DNA of 64,000 nucleotides from Maribacter sp. GTDB taxonomy: Bacteria; Bacteroidota; Bacteroidia; Flavobacteriales; Flavobacteriaceae. Within the stretch, counting starts at the first letter, position 1; every line of letters begins with the position of its first letter. Under the pieces are notes generated by a model. That model did no database searches. It saw nothing but the letters and a program-made list of their open reading frames with translations, and was not told the DNA's origin. The stretch lies in the NCBI GenBank assembly GCA_020629285.1, contig JAHDDP010000012.1, forward strand, positions 24,956 to 88,955. Reading direction: 5' to 3'. The translations under genes and the position numbers were made by a program. Shown in pieces: positions 55,532 to 64,000 of this stretch.

Positions 55532-56837
55532 GTAATTCTATTTTTAAAATCTCTTGAGCGCTATCTGAAACCCTAAAACGATGATCCGCACGCATACCAA
55601 TTACCCAAACAATTTGCTCGCCCGAGCATAACAACCAAGTTTTTTCTTTAGACAAAACGTCTACTTTCTCATCTTTAAAAAACTTAGATAATTTCTTTTT
55701 CCGATTTAATCCTATCGGATAAAAATAGTCGCCCGTTTTCCATTTTCTTACCGTCAAAGGATACATTAATGCATTCTTTTGAACAAAAATCGCGCTATTC
55801 GTATTATCAAAACGTTCAGAAACGACCGAAAATTTTAAATTCACGGGTAGGTTCAAAGGTACTTCTTCTTCTGTAATGATATACTCCTGCCTATCTAATT
55901 TACTTTCATCTTTAGCAGACAAAATCAATACCTCACGATTTTTAACCAGCACATGAGAACTAGATACCAATTGTTTACCCGAAAGTCCGTCTAACAACGC
56001 CTCTAAATTTTCCATCTCCTTGAATCCGTAAGAACTGAACAAACCAAATAAATAGGTAGACAAAGGCTTTAATTCTTTCAACTTTGAGATGTTTACTTCT
56101 TGCCTTTCGCCTTTTTCAACAAAGAGTTCTTCTTTAAGTTTTTCAAGGTATGCCGATGCAATAACATCGGTTTGTCCTAAATAATCTAAGGTACTTTTAA
56201 AATTATCTGAAAAAGTAGGATGCAGTTCATTCAACTTCGGAATGATCTCTAGTCTAATTTTGTTACGTAAATATTTTGCATCGGCATTACTGGCATCTTC
56301 ACGCCATTTCATTTTTTCCACCTGTGCAAAAGATTCAAGTTCTTGCCTGGTAAAAGGCAACAAAGGCCTTCGTATATCATTTATTTTAGCAGGAATGCCC
56401 GTTAAGCCATCAATACCAGTACCTCTGGATAAATTGATTATAAAAGTTTCTAAATTATCATTGGCATGATGTGCCGTTAACAGATAAGCACTATTATGCT
56501 CTTTTAACAACTGATCAAACCAAGCATAGCGCAATTCGCGCGCTGCCATTTGCACAGAGACCTTGTGCTGATTAACATAACCAAGCGTATCAAAGTGAGT
56601 TACAAAAAAGGGTTTATCTATTTTTTTGGCATACTGCCGCACAAAATTTTCATCACCATCACTGGCTTTTCCTCTTAAATTAAAATTACAATGCGCTATA
56701 GAAAAACTCAAGTTTATTAGATGGCACAATTCTACGAGTACAGAACTATCAAGACCACCACTGCATGCAATGATGAAATGAGAATCTAGCAATTCTGGAA
56801 AAGAATCTTCAATATGTTTTTTGAATGCATTTAACAC
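55524..56837 (-). CDS. tilS: tRNA(Ile)-lysidine synthetase
   Basis: A 437-residue PP-loop ATPase. The PP-loop SGGLDSS is at residues 26-32, followed by HCNFNLRGKASDGDE and LTAHHANDNLETFIINLSRGTG. The C-terminal TilS domain is present (VRKWKTGDYFYPIGLNRKKK). It changes C34 of the CAU anticodon of tRNA-Ile to lysidine so that AUA is read as Ile; it is essential. It is coupled to the dsbD-like gene by an 8-base overlap. Confidence 0.94.
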   Translation of the reverse strand: MLNAFKKHIEDSFPELLDSHFIIACSGGLDSSVLVELCHLINLSFSIAHCNFNLRGKASDGDENFVRQYAKKIDKPFFVTHFDTLGYVNQHKVSVQMAARELRYAWFDQLLKEHNSAYLLTAHHANDNLETFIINLSRGTGIDGLTGIPAKINDIRRPLLPFTRQELESFAQVEKMKWREDASNADAKYLRNKIRLEIIPKLNELHPTFSDNFKSTLDYLGQTDVIASAYLEKLKEELFVEKGERQEVNISKLKELKPLSTYLFGLFSSYGFKEMENLEALLDGLSGKQLVSSSHVLVKNREVLILSAKDESKLDRQEYIITEEEVPLNLPVNLKFSVVSERFDNTNSAIFVQKNALMYPLTVRKWKTGDYFYPIGLNRKKKLSKFFKDEKVDVLSKEKTWLLCSGEQIVWVIGMRADHRFRVSDSAQEILKIELHD

Positions 56838-56913
56838 AAAACAAAGGTAACGAAGTCCTATAATTTAAATAGAAAGCCTAAGAATAATTTAACTTGCCAT
56901 TAGTTATGTAGAC

Positions 56914-57450
56914 TTATGAAATTGCCTTTACAAAAGAGTCTAGTTTTGTAGCAAAAACCTTAGCCAGATCGTCATTGGTAATCCCTTTTTCTTCATCAAA
57001 GTTTTCACCGTACTTAGATAATGAGAAAGTTTCTACAACCGTACCCTGAAATCTTGCAAACATTTTTTCCGCAACTTCAAGTGCACCTATTGCTCCTCTA
57101 CCCCCACCGGACGTAGCCATTAAGAATATTTTTTTATCGGCAAGAAATTTAGAATCCAATCTAGATAACCAGTCCAAAGTGTTTTTAAAATATGCGGAAG
57201 GATAACTATTGTGCTCGTTAACAGATATGATCAGCCCCTTTGCATTGGTGATTTCATTCTTGAACTCAACCAAAGAATTAGAGAATCCGTTTTCATTTTC
57301 TACATCTTGACTATACATAGGAAATGGATATTTAGACATATCTCTCAACTTTACTTCTTGCCCTTTTATTAAACTAGCAGTATACTTTACCAATTTGTAA
57401 TTAATGGATACTGAAGAATTGCTACCTGCAAATGCCAAAATGTAACTCAT
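56914..57450 (-). CDS. NADPH-dependent FMN reductase family protein
   Basis: A 178-residue flavodoxin-like protein. The FMN phosphate loop is FAGSNSSVSINYKL, and the second flavin contact is LISVNEHNSYPSAYFKNTLDWLSRL, with MATSGGGRGAIGALE near residue 110. It is typical of the azoreductase/quinone reductase group that protects against redox stress or reduces FMN. It is monocistronic, divergent from the acyltransferase gene. The physiological acceptor is unknown. Confidence 0.88.
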   Translation of the reverse strand: MSYILAFAGSNSSVSINYKLVKYTASLIKGQEVKLRDMSKYPFPMYSQDVENENGFSNSLVEFKNEITNAKGLIISVNEHNSYPSAYFKNTLDWLSRLDSKFLADKKIFLMATSGGGRGAIGALEVAEKMFARFQGTVVETFSLSKYGENFDEEKGITNDDLAKVFATKLDSFVKAIS

Positions 57451-57514
57451 AGACCTGTTTTTATATGTGATTGCTAATTTAATTCAATTACAGTAAACCT
57501 TAGAATATTTTATC

Positions 57515-57522
57515 TAATTTTG
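57515..57522 (+). promoter_or_regulatory. Candidate -7 promoter element of the acyltransferase gene
   Basis: TAATTTTG fits TAnnTTTG, 56 bases before the ATG at 57579. Confidence 0.4.
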
Positions 57523-57578
57523 CGACTTTAAACATCCAAACATACTGTTTTATAAGTATATAGGATATAATTGTGATA

Positions 57579-58763
57579 ATGAGCAACTCTAAGTCAAGAT
57601 TGTTTTTTCTAGATGCCATAAGAGCATGGGCCATTTTAATGATGTTACAGGGTCATTTTATAGATGGGCTTTTAGACAATGCCTTTAGAAACGATACCAA
57701 TATGCTTTATAGCACTTGGAAGTATTTTAGAGGAATTACCGCTCCGGTTTTCTTTACGGTATCCGGATTCATTTTCACTTTCTTGTTGATAAGATCTAAG
57801 CAAACTGGTTGGTCTAACCCACGAGTTAAGAAAGGCATTAAGCGCGGATTTGAATTATTGGTCATTGCATACCTCTTACGCATGAACATTTTTGGTTTGT
57901 TCAAAGGCGAGATTTATGATTCTTTCTATTTAGTTGACGTGTTGCACTGCATAGGACTTTCTCTGCTATTCATCATCGGATTTTACATCCTGACATTTGC
58001 AAAACAAAAATGGATTTTCCCAACCATACTAGCTTCTACTACGCTGTTACTTTTTGTTTTTGAACCCATATACAAAACAGTAAACTTCGAGTTTTTACCT
58101 CAAGTCTTCGCCAACTATTTGACCAAGACTAACGGCTCAGTATTCACCATTATTCCTTGGTTAGGATATGCTACAATAGGTAGTTTTATGTCCGTAATAT
58201 TCTCTAAATACCAAGAAAGTAAAAATCTTTACAATTACATTATACCAGCTTACGTAGTAACGGGACTAACTTTGATATTTCTTTCTTCGGATTTCTTTCT
58301 TTCTGTGTATGATTTTACGGGAATAGAATTGTTTCAATCCATAAATAACAACAATTACTTGTTCATACGTTTAGGGGATGTACTTATTGTTTTTTCTATA
58401 TTTATACTACTAAGAAAGTTTTTGATGAACGCTACTTGGCTAAGAATAGGTCAAAGCACCCTTTCTATTTACATTATTCATTTCATTATTCTATACGGTA
58501 GTTTTACCGGCGTAGGCTTATATAGATTCTTTCATCATTCCCTAAATCCGTACTATGTGGTTCCAGGCGCAATACTTTTTATGTTTGCGAGCACTTATTT
58601 GGCTTTAAAATATGAAGACTATAAAGTAGAGATTAAATCTAATGTACGTTCAGTTTTATCCTCTACAAGAATTTATTTAGAGCAATTTGCAATTATTGCT
58701 TTTGAACTATTAAGAACAGTTACAGAAAAAGTATTACGCGTGCTAGGGTTGATTAAAAACTAA
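57579..58763 (+). CDS. Membrane acyltransferase-like protein (heparan-alpha-glucosaminide N-acetyltransferase/DUF1624-like)
   Basis: A 394-residue integral membrane protein with about ten helices. The N-terminal FLDAIRAWAILMMLQGHFID contains the conserved His of the DUF1624/acyltransferase-3-like fold, and FRGITAPVFFTVSGFIFTFLL follows. I use ATG 57579; an in-frame GTG two codons upstream is less likely. Related proteins transfer acetyl or acyl groups across the membrane to sugars, but no donor or acceptor is known. It is convergent with lpdA through a strong terminator. Confidence 0.82.
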   Translation: MSNSKSRLFFLDAIRAWAILMMLQGHFIDGLLDNAFRNDTNMLYSTWKYFRGITAPVFFTVSGFIFTFLLIRSKQTGWSNPRVKKGIKRGFELLVIAYLLRMNIFGLFKGEIYDSFYLVDVLHCIGLSLLFIIGFYILTFAKQKWIFPTILASTTLLLFVFEPIYKTVNFEFLPQVFANYLTKTNGSVFTIIPWLGYATIGSFMSVIFSKYQESKNLYNYIIPAYVVTGLTLIFLSSDFFLSVYDFTGIELFQSINNNNYLFIRLGDVLIVFSIFILLRKFLMNATWLRIGQSTLSIYIIHFIILYGSFTGVGLYRFFHHSLNPYYVVPGAILFMFASTYLALKYEDYKVEIKSNVRSVLSSTRIYLEQFAIIAFELLRTVTEKVLRVLGLIKN

Positions 58764-58802
58764 CATAAGAAAATGTAGTTCTCAGCATATTGTAAAACAA
58801 AA

Positions 58803-58828
58803 AAAAAGCAGCCAATTGGCTGCTTTTT
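58803..58828. terminator. Bidirectional terminator between the acyltransferase gene and lpdA
   Basis: AAAAAGCAGCC / GGCTGCTTTTT is a perfect stem with an AATT loop and flanking A- and T-runs. Confidence 0.92.
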
Positions 58829-58849
58829 ACATTACTATTTTTCATCTGA

Positions 58850-60256
58850 TTAGACATGCAATGCACGATCATCAGTAGCAGCTAACGCCGCTTCTTTAAC
58901 CGCTTCCGCATATGTTGGGTGAGCATGGCTCATTCTAGATATATCTTCAGCAGAAGCTCTAAACTCCATCGCTGTTACCGCTTCGGCAATTAAATCTGCA
59001 CAACGTGCACCTACCATATGAACACCTAAAACTTCATCGGTTTTCTTATCAGCAAGAATCTTTACAAATCCGTCAGTATCCATACTTGCTCTAGCACGAC
59101 CTAATGCACGCATAGGAAATTGACCTACCTTATACTCCACACCCGCTTCTTTAAGTTCCGCTTCAGTTTTACCAACAGCGGCAACTTCTGGCCAAGTATA
59201 TACTACACCAGGTATTAAGTTATAATCTATATGTGGTTTTTGACCCGCTAATATTTCAGCAACCAACGTACCTTCTTCTTCTGCCTTGTGAGCTAACATA
59301 GCGCCTTTGATTACATCACCAATAGCATATATGTTATCAACGTTTGTTTTCAAATGCCCGTCAACTATAACTTTACCTCTTTCATCAAGTTTAACACCAG
59401 CGGCATCAACATTTAACCCATCGGTATATGGTTTTCTACCAACAGCAACCAAACAATAATCGCCTTCAAAAACGACTTCTTCACCCTTTTTGTTATCAGC
59501 CTTTACAATAACCTGATCACCTTTTCTTTCAACGGATTTTACTTTATGAGACAACGCAAATTTTACTTTTTGTTTTTTCAACACCTTAGTAAGCTCTTTG
59601 GAAAGTGCAGCATCCATTCCTGGAATTATGCGATCCATAAATTCAACAACAGTAACATCCGCACCAAGTCTTTTGTAAACTTGACCTAATTCAAGACCAA
59701 TTACACCGCCACCAATAACAATCATATGCTTTGGTACTTCTTTAAGCTCTAAAGCTTCAGTAGAAGTAATAATACGCTCTTTATCTAATTTTATGAAAGG
59801 TAAAGTTGAAGGTTTAGAACCAGTTGCTATAATGATATTTTTAGCCTCTATCTCTTCGGTCTTACCATCGTTTTTCTTAATTGACACATGGGTTGCATCT
59901 TTAAAACTACCCAAACCTTCATAAACGGTAATCTTATTCTTGTCCATCAAGAACTCAATACCTTTGGTGGTTTGATCAACAACACCCTGCTTACGGGCTA
60001 TCATTTTTTCCAAGTTAACCTTTATCTCACCAGGAATTTCTATACCGTGTTCATCAAAATGTTTAATGGCATCTTCATAATGATGAGAAGAATCTAACAT
60101 CGCCTTAGAAGGAATACACCCAACATTTAAACATGTTCCGCCTAAAGTGGAATATTTTTCAATTATTGCAGTTTTCATTCCTAGTTGCGCACAACGTATA
60201 GCTGCCACATATCCTCCAGGTCCTGAGCCTATAATGGCTACATCATATTGATCCAT
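58850..60256 (-). CDS. lpdA: Dihydrolipoyl dehydrogenase (E3)
   Basis: A 468-residue flavoprotein disulfide reductase. FAD binding is IIGSGPGGYVAA; the redox disulfide is GGTCLNVGC (Cys42, Cys47); NAD binding is VIGGGVIGLELG; the catalytic His-Glu pair is in HAHPTYAEAVKEA. It reoxidises the lipoyl group of E2 in pyruvate, 2-oxoglutarate and branched-chain dehydrogenases and in glycine cleavage. The only E1 in the window is at the far left end and is not linked. Length is standard. Confidence 0.95.
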   Translation of the reverse strand: MDQYDVAIIGSGPGGYVAAIRCAQLGMKTAIIEKYSTLGGTCLNVGCIPSKAMLDSSHHYEDAIKHFDEHGIEIPGEIKVNLEKMIARKQGVVDQTTKGIEFLMDKNKITVYEGLGSFKDATHVSIKKNDGKTEEIEAKNIIIATGSKPSTLPFIKLDKERIITSTEALELKEVPKHMIVIGGGVIGLELGQVYKRLGADVTVVEFMDRIIPGMDAALSKELTKVLKKQKVKFALSHKVKSVERKGDQVIVKADNKKGEEVVFEGDYCLVAVGRKPYTDGLNVDAAGVKLDERGKVIVDGHLKTNVDNIYAIGDVIKGAMLAHKAEEEGTLVAEILAGQKPHIDYNLIPGVVYTWPEVAAVGKTEAELKEAGVEYKVGQFPMRALGRARASMDTDGFVKILADKKTDEVLGVHMVGARCADLIAEAVTAMEFRASAEDISRMSHAHPTYAEAVKEAALAATDDRALHV

Positions 60257-60279
60257 AAATTTTATTTTCTAATGTCTTA

Positions 60280-60287
60280 CAAAATTA
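60280..60287 (-). promoter_or_regulatory. Candidate -7 promoter element of lpdA
   Basis: On the minus strand TAATTTTG fits TAnnTTTG, 24 bases before the start codon. Confidence 0.45.
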
Positions 60288-60457
60288 ATACTATTTTTAG
60301 TTTTAGAACTCATTTTAATATATTGTTTAGAAGCGAAAATGTTAGCTTTTATAACAGTTTATTGCCGTTTTTTAACTTTTCTAAGGAAATATGCATTAAA
60401 AAGCCAAATAGTCTCACAAAGGGCGATAGTTCTGATTGTCCCTTAGGTTAAAAAATT

Positions 60458-60916
60458 TCAGAGCGGTATAGCCGTTGAATGCTTCACCTCTTTTATGGTA
60501 AATGAACTTTGAGTACTACCAATATGACTCATAGTCGTTAATTTGTTGACCATAAAGTTTCTGTAGGCTTCCATATCTTGAACGTGTATTTTTAATAAGT
60601 AATCATAGTCACCACTTAAGTGATGACATTCAACCACTTCTTGCAAGCGCATTACTTGCGCTTCAAATTGCGCAATATTATCCTTTACATGCTGCACCAA
60701 TTTTACATGACAGAATACCGTGAAATTTCTATCTACTACAGCCTTGTCCACTAATGCCACATAACTTCTAATAGCCCCTACCCTTTCTAACCTTTTAATA
60801 CGCTCATAAATAGCGGTGGTAGAAAGACCCAACTTCAAAGCATATTCCTTGGTCGTCTTTTTACTATCTGCCTGTAACAGTTCTAAAAGGCTATTATCTA
60901 TTTTATCTAGCTTCAT
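60458..60916 (-). CDS. Lrp/AsnC family transcriptional regulator
   Basis: A 152-residue feast/famine regulator. The N-terminal helix-turn-helix reads DNSLLELLQADSKKTTKEYALKL and LSTTAIYERIKRLERVG, and the RAM ligand-binding domain occupies residues about 65-145 (CHHLSGDYDYLLKIHV). Lrp proteins sense amino acids. It is divergent from the PLP sulphur-amino-acid enzyme gene with 150 bases between the starts, so that gene is the likeliest target. Autoregulation is also common. Confidence 0.9.
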   Translation of the reverse strand: MKLDKIDNSLLELLQADSKKTTKEYALKLGLSTTAIYERIKRLERVGAIRSYVALVDKAVVDRNFTVFCHVKLVQHVKDNIAQFEAQVMRLQEVVECHHLSGDYDYLLKIHVQDMEAYRNFMVNKLTTMSHIGSTQSSFTIKEVKHSTAIPL

Positions 60917-60942
60917 AATGATTGATATTCTAGTAGTTACAC

Positions 60943-60950
60943 CAAATTTA
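60943..60950 (-). promoter_or_regulatory. Candidate -7 promoter element of the Lrp-family gene
   Basis: On the minus strand TAAATTTG fits TAnnTTTG, 27 bases before the start codon. Confidence 0.45.
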
Positions 60951-61066
60951 CTAAATAACAGAATTAAATTCTAAAATATTATTATTTATAGTTTTAAAAA
61001 CTGAATTAACGACTTCATATTGACTATTATACTATCAAAAAGTATTTTTACCGAAAACAACAACCC

Positions 61067-62287
61067 ATGAGCCACAAGAACAGCAACGACTTACAAGATC
61101 TACAATATTTTGGAGAATATGGCGGAGTAAATCCCTCTATATCAGATTCATCTACCTATACCTTTATATCGGCAAAAACAATGTTCGATACATTTGAAGG
61201 TAATACCGAGGGTTGTTATCTGTATAGCAGACATTCATCACCTTCCAATTTATATTTAGGTGAGGCATTAGCTGCATTAGAAGGTACCGAAAGTGCGAAT
61301 GTGACCGCAAGCGGTATGGGTGCAATTACAGCAGTTATTTTACAATTATGTAATGCTGGCGACCACATTATTAGTAGTAGAACAATTTATGGCGGTACAT
61401 ATGCATTCATGAAAAACTTCTTGATAAAATTCGGAATCAAAACTACTTTTCTAGACATCACAGATCTTAACGCAGTATCTGAAGCTATTACACCAAACAC
61501 CAAAATGATTTATTGCGAAAGTGTAAGTAATCCGCTTTTAGAGGTTGCCAATATTTCTTCTCTATCTCGAATTGCAAAGAAAAATGAATTGCCTTTAGTA
61601 GTTGATAATACATTTTCACCATTAACCGTTTCACCGGCAAAATTAGGAGCGGACATCGTTATTCATAGTCTTACAAAATTCATTAACGGAACTAGCGATT
61701 GCGTTGCAGGTGTCGTTTGTGGGACAACGGAATTCTGCCTAAGCCTGAAAGATGTAAACAACGGCGCGGGAATGTTATTAGGAAGCACTCTAGATAGCAT
61801 GCGAGCAGCATCAATTCTAAAAAATATGCGCACGTTACATATTCGCATGAAAAAACATAGTGAGAACGCTCAGTACTTAGCAGAGAATTTTGAAAAAGAC
61901 GGATTACGAGTAGTTTACCCAGGATTACCTTCTCACCCAGGGCATCTGATCATGGAAGATCAAATGAATCCGGAATACGGATACGGAGGATTAATTACCA
62001 TGGATGTGGGCAGCTTAGAGAATGCCAACGCACTTATGGAATTAATGCAAGAAAGAAAATTAGGTTATTTAGCGGTAAGTCTTGGCTTTTACAAAACATT
62101 ATTCAGCGCACCTGGAAGCTCAACATCTTCTGAAATTCCATTAGAGGAACAAGAAGAAATGGGACTAGGTAACGGATTAATTAGATTTTCTATAGGCTTA
62201 GACGATGATATTCAAAGAACCTATATACTAATGAAAAAATGCCTTGAAGACCTTAATATACTGGATGTCAAAAGCATAAAAGCCTAA
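61067..62287 (+). CDS. Cys/Met metabolism PLP-dependent enzyme (methionine gamma-lyase-like)
   Basis: A 406-residue trans-sulfuration-type PLP enzyme. SRHSSPSNLYLGEALAALEG and the PLP-stacking AsGMGAITAV region come first; the Schiff-base Lys is in IHSLTKFINGTSD. Family members include methionine gamma-lyase, cystathionine lyases and synthases. The phosphate-binding Tyr-x-Arg is seen as YSRHSS. The reaction cannot be fixed by eye; the divergent Lrp regulator suggests amino-acid-responsive catabolism. It is followed after 75 bases by the NhaC antiporter gene. Confidence 0.86.
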   Translation: MSHKNSNDLQDLQYFGEYGGVNPSISDSSTYTFISAKTMFDTFEGNTEGCYLYSRHSSPSNLYLGEALAALEGTESANVTASGMGAITAVILQLCNAGDHIISSRTIYGGTYAFMKNFLIKFGIKTTFLDITDLNAVSEAITPNTKMIYCESVSNPLLEVANISSLSRIAKKNELPLVVDNTFSPLTVSPAKLGADIVIHSLTKFINGTSDCVAGVVCGTTEFCLSLKDVNNGAGMLLGSTLDSMRAASILKNMRTLHIRMKKHSENAQYLAENFEKDGLRVVYPGLPSHPGHLIMEDQMNPEYGYGGLITMDVGSLENANALMELMQERKLGYLAVSLGFYKTLFSAPGSSTSSEIPLEEQEEMGLGNGLIRFSIGLDDDIQRTYILMKKCLEDLNILDVKSIKA

Positions 62288-62362
62288 CCTTTCAAATATA
62301 AAATGGGTTTGCACATCAGTAACAGAAATCGTAATATTACGTAGAAACCAAACTCACTCTTA

Positions 62363-63841
62363 ATGTCAGACCAAAATACCAATGAACACAGGGAAAACGA
62401 GCATATCGTTGACAATAAAGAATTAAGCATTTTCGCCGCTTTAATTCCCGTTATAGCCCTGGTTGCTATGTTGGCATACAATGTTTATGTTTTTGGTGAT
62501 GACGCCTTAAGTGGTTCCAATCAATTCATTCTTTTATTAGGTGGTGCAGTAGCGGCAATTGTTGGTTTTATGAATAAAGTTTCATACAAACAAATGATCG
62601 CTGAGGTTGAGGAAAATATCAGGTCAACCACAGGTGCCCTCCTTATACTTTTAATGGTGGGTGCTTTAGCAGGTACTTGGCTTGTAAGCGGTATTATTCC
62701 CGCAATGATATATTATGGCCTACAAATTCTAAACCCTACCATATTCTTAGCCGCATGTGTGATTATATGCGCTATTATTTCAGTAGCGACAGGTAGTAGC
62801 TGGACAACATCCGCTACTGTAGGTATAGCTTTAATAGGTATTGGCGAAGCATTGGGTATTTCTTTGGGAATGACCGCTGGTGCAGTTTTATCTGGCGCAT
62901 ATTTTGGTGACAAACTATCTCCGTTGAGTGATACCACAAACCTAGCACCTGCCATGGCCGGCGGAGAACTTTTCTCTCATATTAAATATATGTTGTGGAC
63001 AACCGTACCAACAATAACGGTCACCTTAATCGTATTCTTGATTATAGGCTTTAGTTTAGATACCAATGGAGAAGCTGATGTTGATGCTATTTTGGCATCT
63101 ATAGACACTTCTTTCGATATTAACGGATGGTTGTTTCTTGTACCTATAGCAGTTATAGGTCTAATTGTTAAAAAAACGCCTCCACTAGCCGCCTTATTAG
63201 TTGGCACATTATTGGCCGCTATTTTTGCTTTGATTTTTCAACCAGAGGTTGTTGCCGGTATTACGGGAGCATCAGAGATTACCTTTCAATCAGGTTACCA
63301 AGGTATTCTTAAAGCTATAACCGTAAGCACCGAAGTCCCGACCGAAAACGAGGCCTTAAGCGATTTATTTTCTTCAAAAGGAATGACAGGTATGTTAGGT
63401 ACCATTTGGTTAATTATTTGCGCTATGTTTTTTGGCGGAATCATGGATGGTATAGGTGCATTGTCCAGAATTACAAAATCACTGCTAAAAATGGCTAAAT
63501 CCACATTTGGTCTATTCTTTAGTACCGGTATAAGTTGTATCGTTTTAAACGGTACCGCTTCTGATCAATACCTAGCAATTGTCGTACCGGGAAAAATGTT
63601 CTCAAAAGCATTTAAAGATAGAGGTTTAGCCCCTGAAAACTTAAGTAGAACACTAGAAGACACCGGTACGGTAACATCAGTATTAATCCCTTACAATACC
63701 TGTGGAGCCTATCATAGTGGCGTATTGGGAGTTGGTGTAGCTGAATATTTCGTTTACGCGATATTCAATTGGCTAAGTCCTATTATGACATTCATATTCG
63801 CCGGATTAAATATTAAGATCAAAAGACTAGCTTCAAAATAA
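62363..63841 (+). CDS. Na+/H+ antiporter, NhaC family
   Basis: A 492-residue membrane protein with about 12 helices. NhaC features are ATGSSWTTSATVGIALIGIGEALG, GAVLSGAYFGDKLSPLSDTTNLAPA and TSVLIPYNTCGAYHSGVLGV. NhaC antiporters expel Na+ in exchange for H+; some relatives exchange malate and lactate or amino acids. Placement on the same strand after the PLP enzyme, under a possible Lrp-controlled promoter, could mean co-transport of its substrate or product; this is speculation. No terminator is obvious in the last 160 bases of the window. Confidence 0.9.
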   Translation: MSDQNTNEHRENEHIVDNKELSIFAALIPVIALVAMLAYNVYVFGDDALSGSNQFILLLGGAVAAIVGFMNKVSYKQMIAEVEENIRSTTGALLILLMVGALAGTWLVSGIIPAMIYYGLQILNPTIFLAACVIICAIISVATGSSWTTSATVGIALIGIGEALGISLGMTAGAVLSGAYFGDKLSPLSDTTNLAPAMAGGELFSHIKYMLWTTVPTITVTLIVFLIIGFSLDTNGEADVDAILASIDTSFDINGWLFLVPIAVIGLIVKKTPPLAALLVGTLLAAIFALIFQPEVVAGITGASEITFQSGYQGILKAITVSTEVPTENEALSDLFSSKGMTGMLGTIWLIICAMFFGGIMDGIGALSRITKSLLKMAKSTFGLFFSTGISCIVLNGTASDQYLAIVVPGKMFSKAFKDRGLAPENLSRTLEDTGTVTSVLIPYNTCGAYHSGVLGVGVAEYFVYAIFNWLSPIMTFIFAGLNIKIKRLASK

Positions 63842-64000
63842 AATCAAATTCCCTTTTTTACTTTATTAACACGTTAGAAGATATCCCTCTATCGATTTGA
63901 TAATTTTAAGGTCTAAAAATTACGCGATTCTTACCAAAACAATACTATTTCTTTAGCTATTCAAAATAGTTATTCTAGCATTGAAAATTCTAATTTAGAA

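Noticed and set aside
60417..60450. AAGGG...CCCTT as a terminator of the Lrp-family gene
   Set aside because: The stem is only five pairs with a long loop and no T-run on the minus strand.
1..64000. CRISPR array, prophage, transposase, tRNA or rRNA genes
   Set aside because: No regularly spaced repeats, integrase, transposase or structural-RNA signatures were found on either strand by reading; a tRNA search program was not run.

Overview
The window is a stretch of chromosome from a marine-type Flavobacteriaceae bacterium (Bacteroidetes), perhaps close to Maribacter or Zobellia; the genus is a guess. The support is low GC by eye, several gene starts preceded by Bacteroidetes-type -7 boxes (TAnnTTTG), and family-typical content: a SusC-style TonB-dependent receptor with a carboxypeptidase-like N-terminal domain, OmpA lipoproteins with a Bacteroidetes lipobox, many 'AQ'-type signal peptides, a DsbD-thioredoxin fusion and the leuC-leuD-leuA-leuB order. 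I see no rRNA, tRNA, CRISPR array, prophage or complete insertion sequence. Nearly all of it is ordinary core chromosome, densely packed.

Layout. 1-5.3 kb: the end of a fused E1 2-oxoacid dehydrogenase, DoxX, holA, a solo HsdR-N-like protein, a family 2 glycosyltransferase and an OmpA lipoprotein. 5.3-18.2 kb: threonylcarbamoyl-AMP synthase, a UvrD/PcrA helicase, a secreted M20 amidohydrolase followed by an FMN glutamate-synthase-like protein and a degenerate OmpA paralogue, then a patatin, an M1 peptidase and recG. 18.2-23.3 kb: a minus-strand sugar-acid operon (MFS importer, enolase-superfamily dehydratase, KDG kinase, KDPG aldolase, exported SMP-30 lactonase) that reads as a complete modified Entner-Doudoroff route. 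23.8-29 kb: the leucine operon leuC-leuD-leuA-(four-helix-bundle insertion)-leuB. 29-35 kb: a beta-lactamase-fold hydrolase, an MFS exporter, and a TonB receptor with a small exported partner. 35-44.2 kb: the ilv operon ilvD-ilvB-methyltransferase-ilvN-ilvC-ilvA followed by a GapN-like dehydrogenase. 44.6-48.1 kb: pxpA-pxpB-pxpC (5-oxoprolinase) behind an Nramp-fold transporter. 48.3-57.5 kb: a zinc-ribbon/nuclease-like and membrane protein pair, yifB with a decayed copy of its own 3' end beside it, penicillin acylase, dsbD, tilS and an FMN reductase. 57.6-63.8 kb: a membrane acyltransferase, lpdA, an Lrp regulator divergent from a PLP sulphur-amino-acid enzyme, and an NhaC antiporter.

How the genes work together. 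The leu and ilv operons lie within 20 kb of each other on opposite strands and carry nearly the whole branched-chain amino acid pathway. I found no attenuator-style leader peptide in front of either. The sugar-acid operon would feed pyruvate and glyceraldehyde-3-phosphate into central metabolism. The pxp operon hydrolyses 5-oxoproline to glutamate.

The least ordinary signals are these: a frameshifted four-helix-bundle (IVS-type) gene inserted in the leucine operon and bracketed by inverted repeats; a degenerate tandem copy of the yifB 3' end; an Nramp-fold transporter that lacks the canonical metal ligands and sits beside 5-oxoprolinase; and an OmpA paralogue that has lost its peptidoglycan-binding residues. 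I did not find a clearly new multi-gene system.
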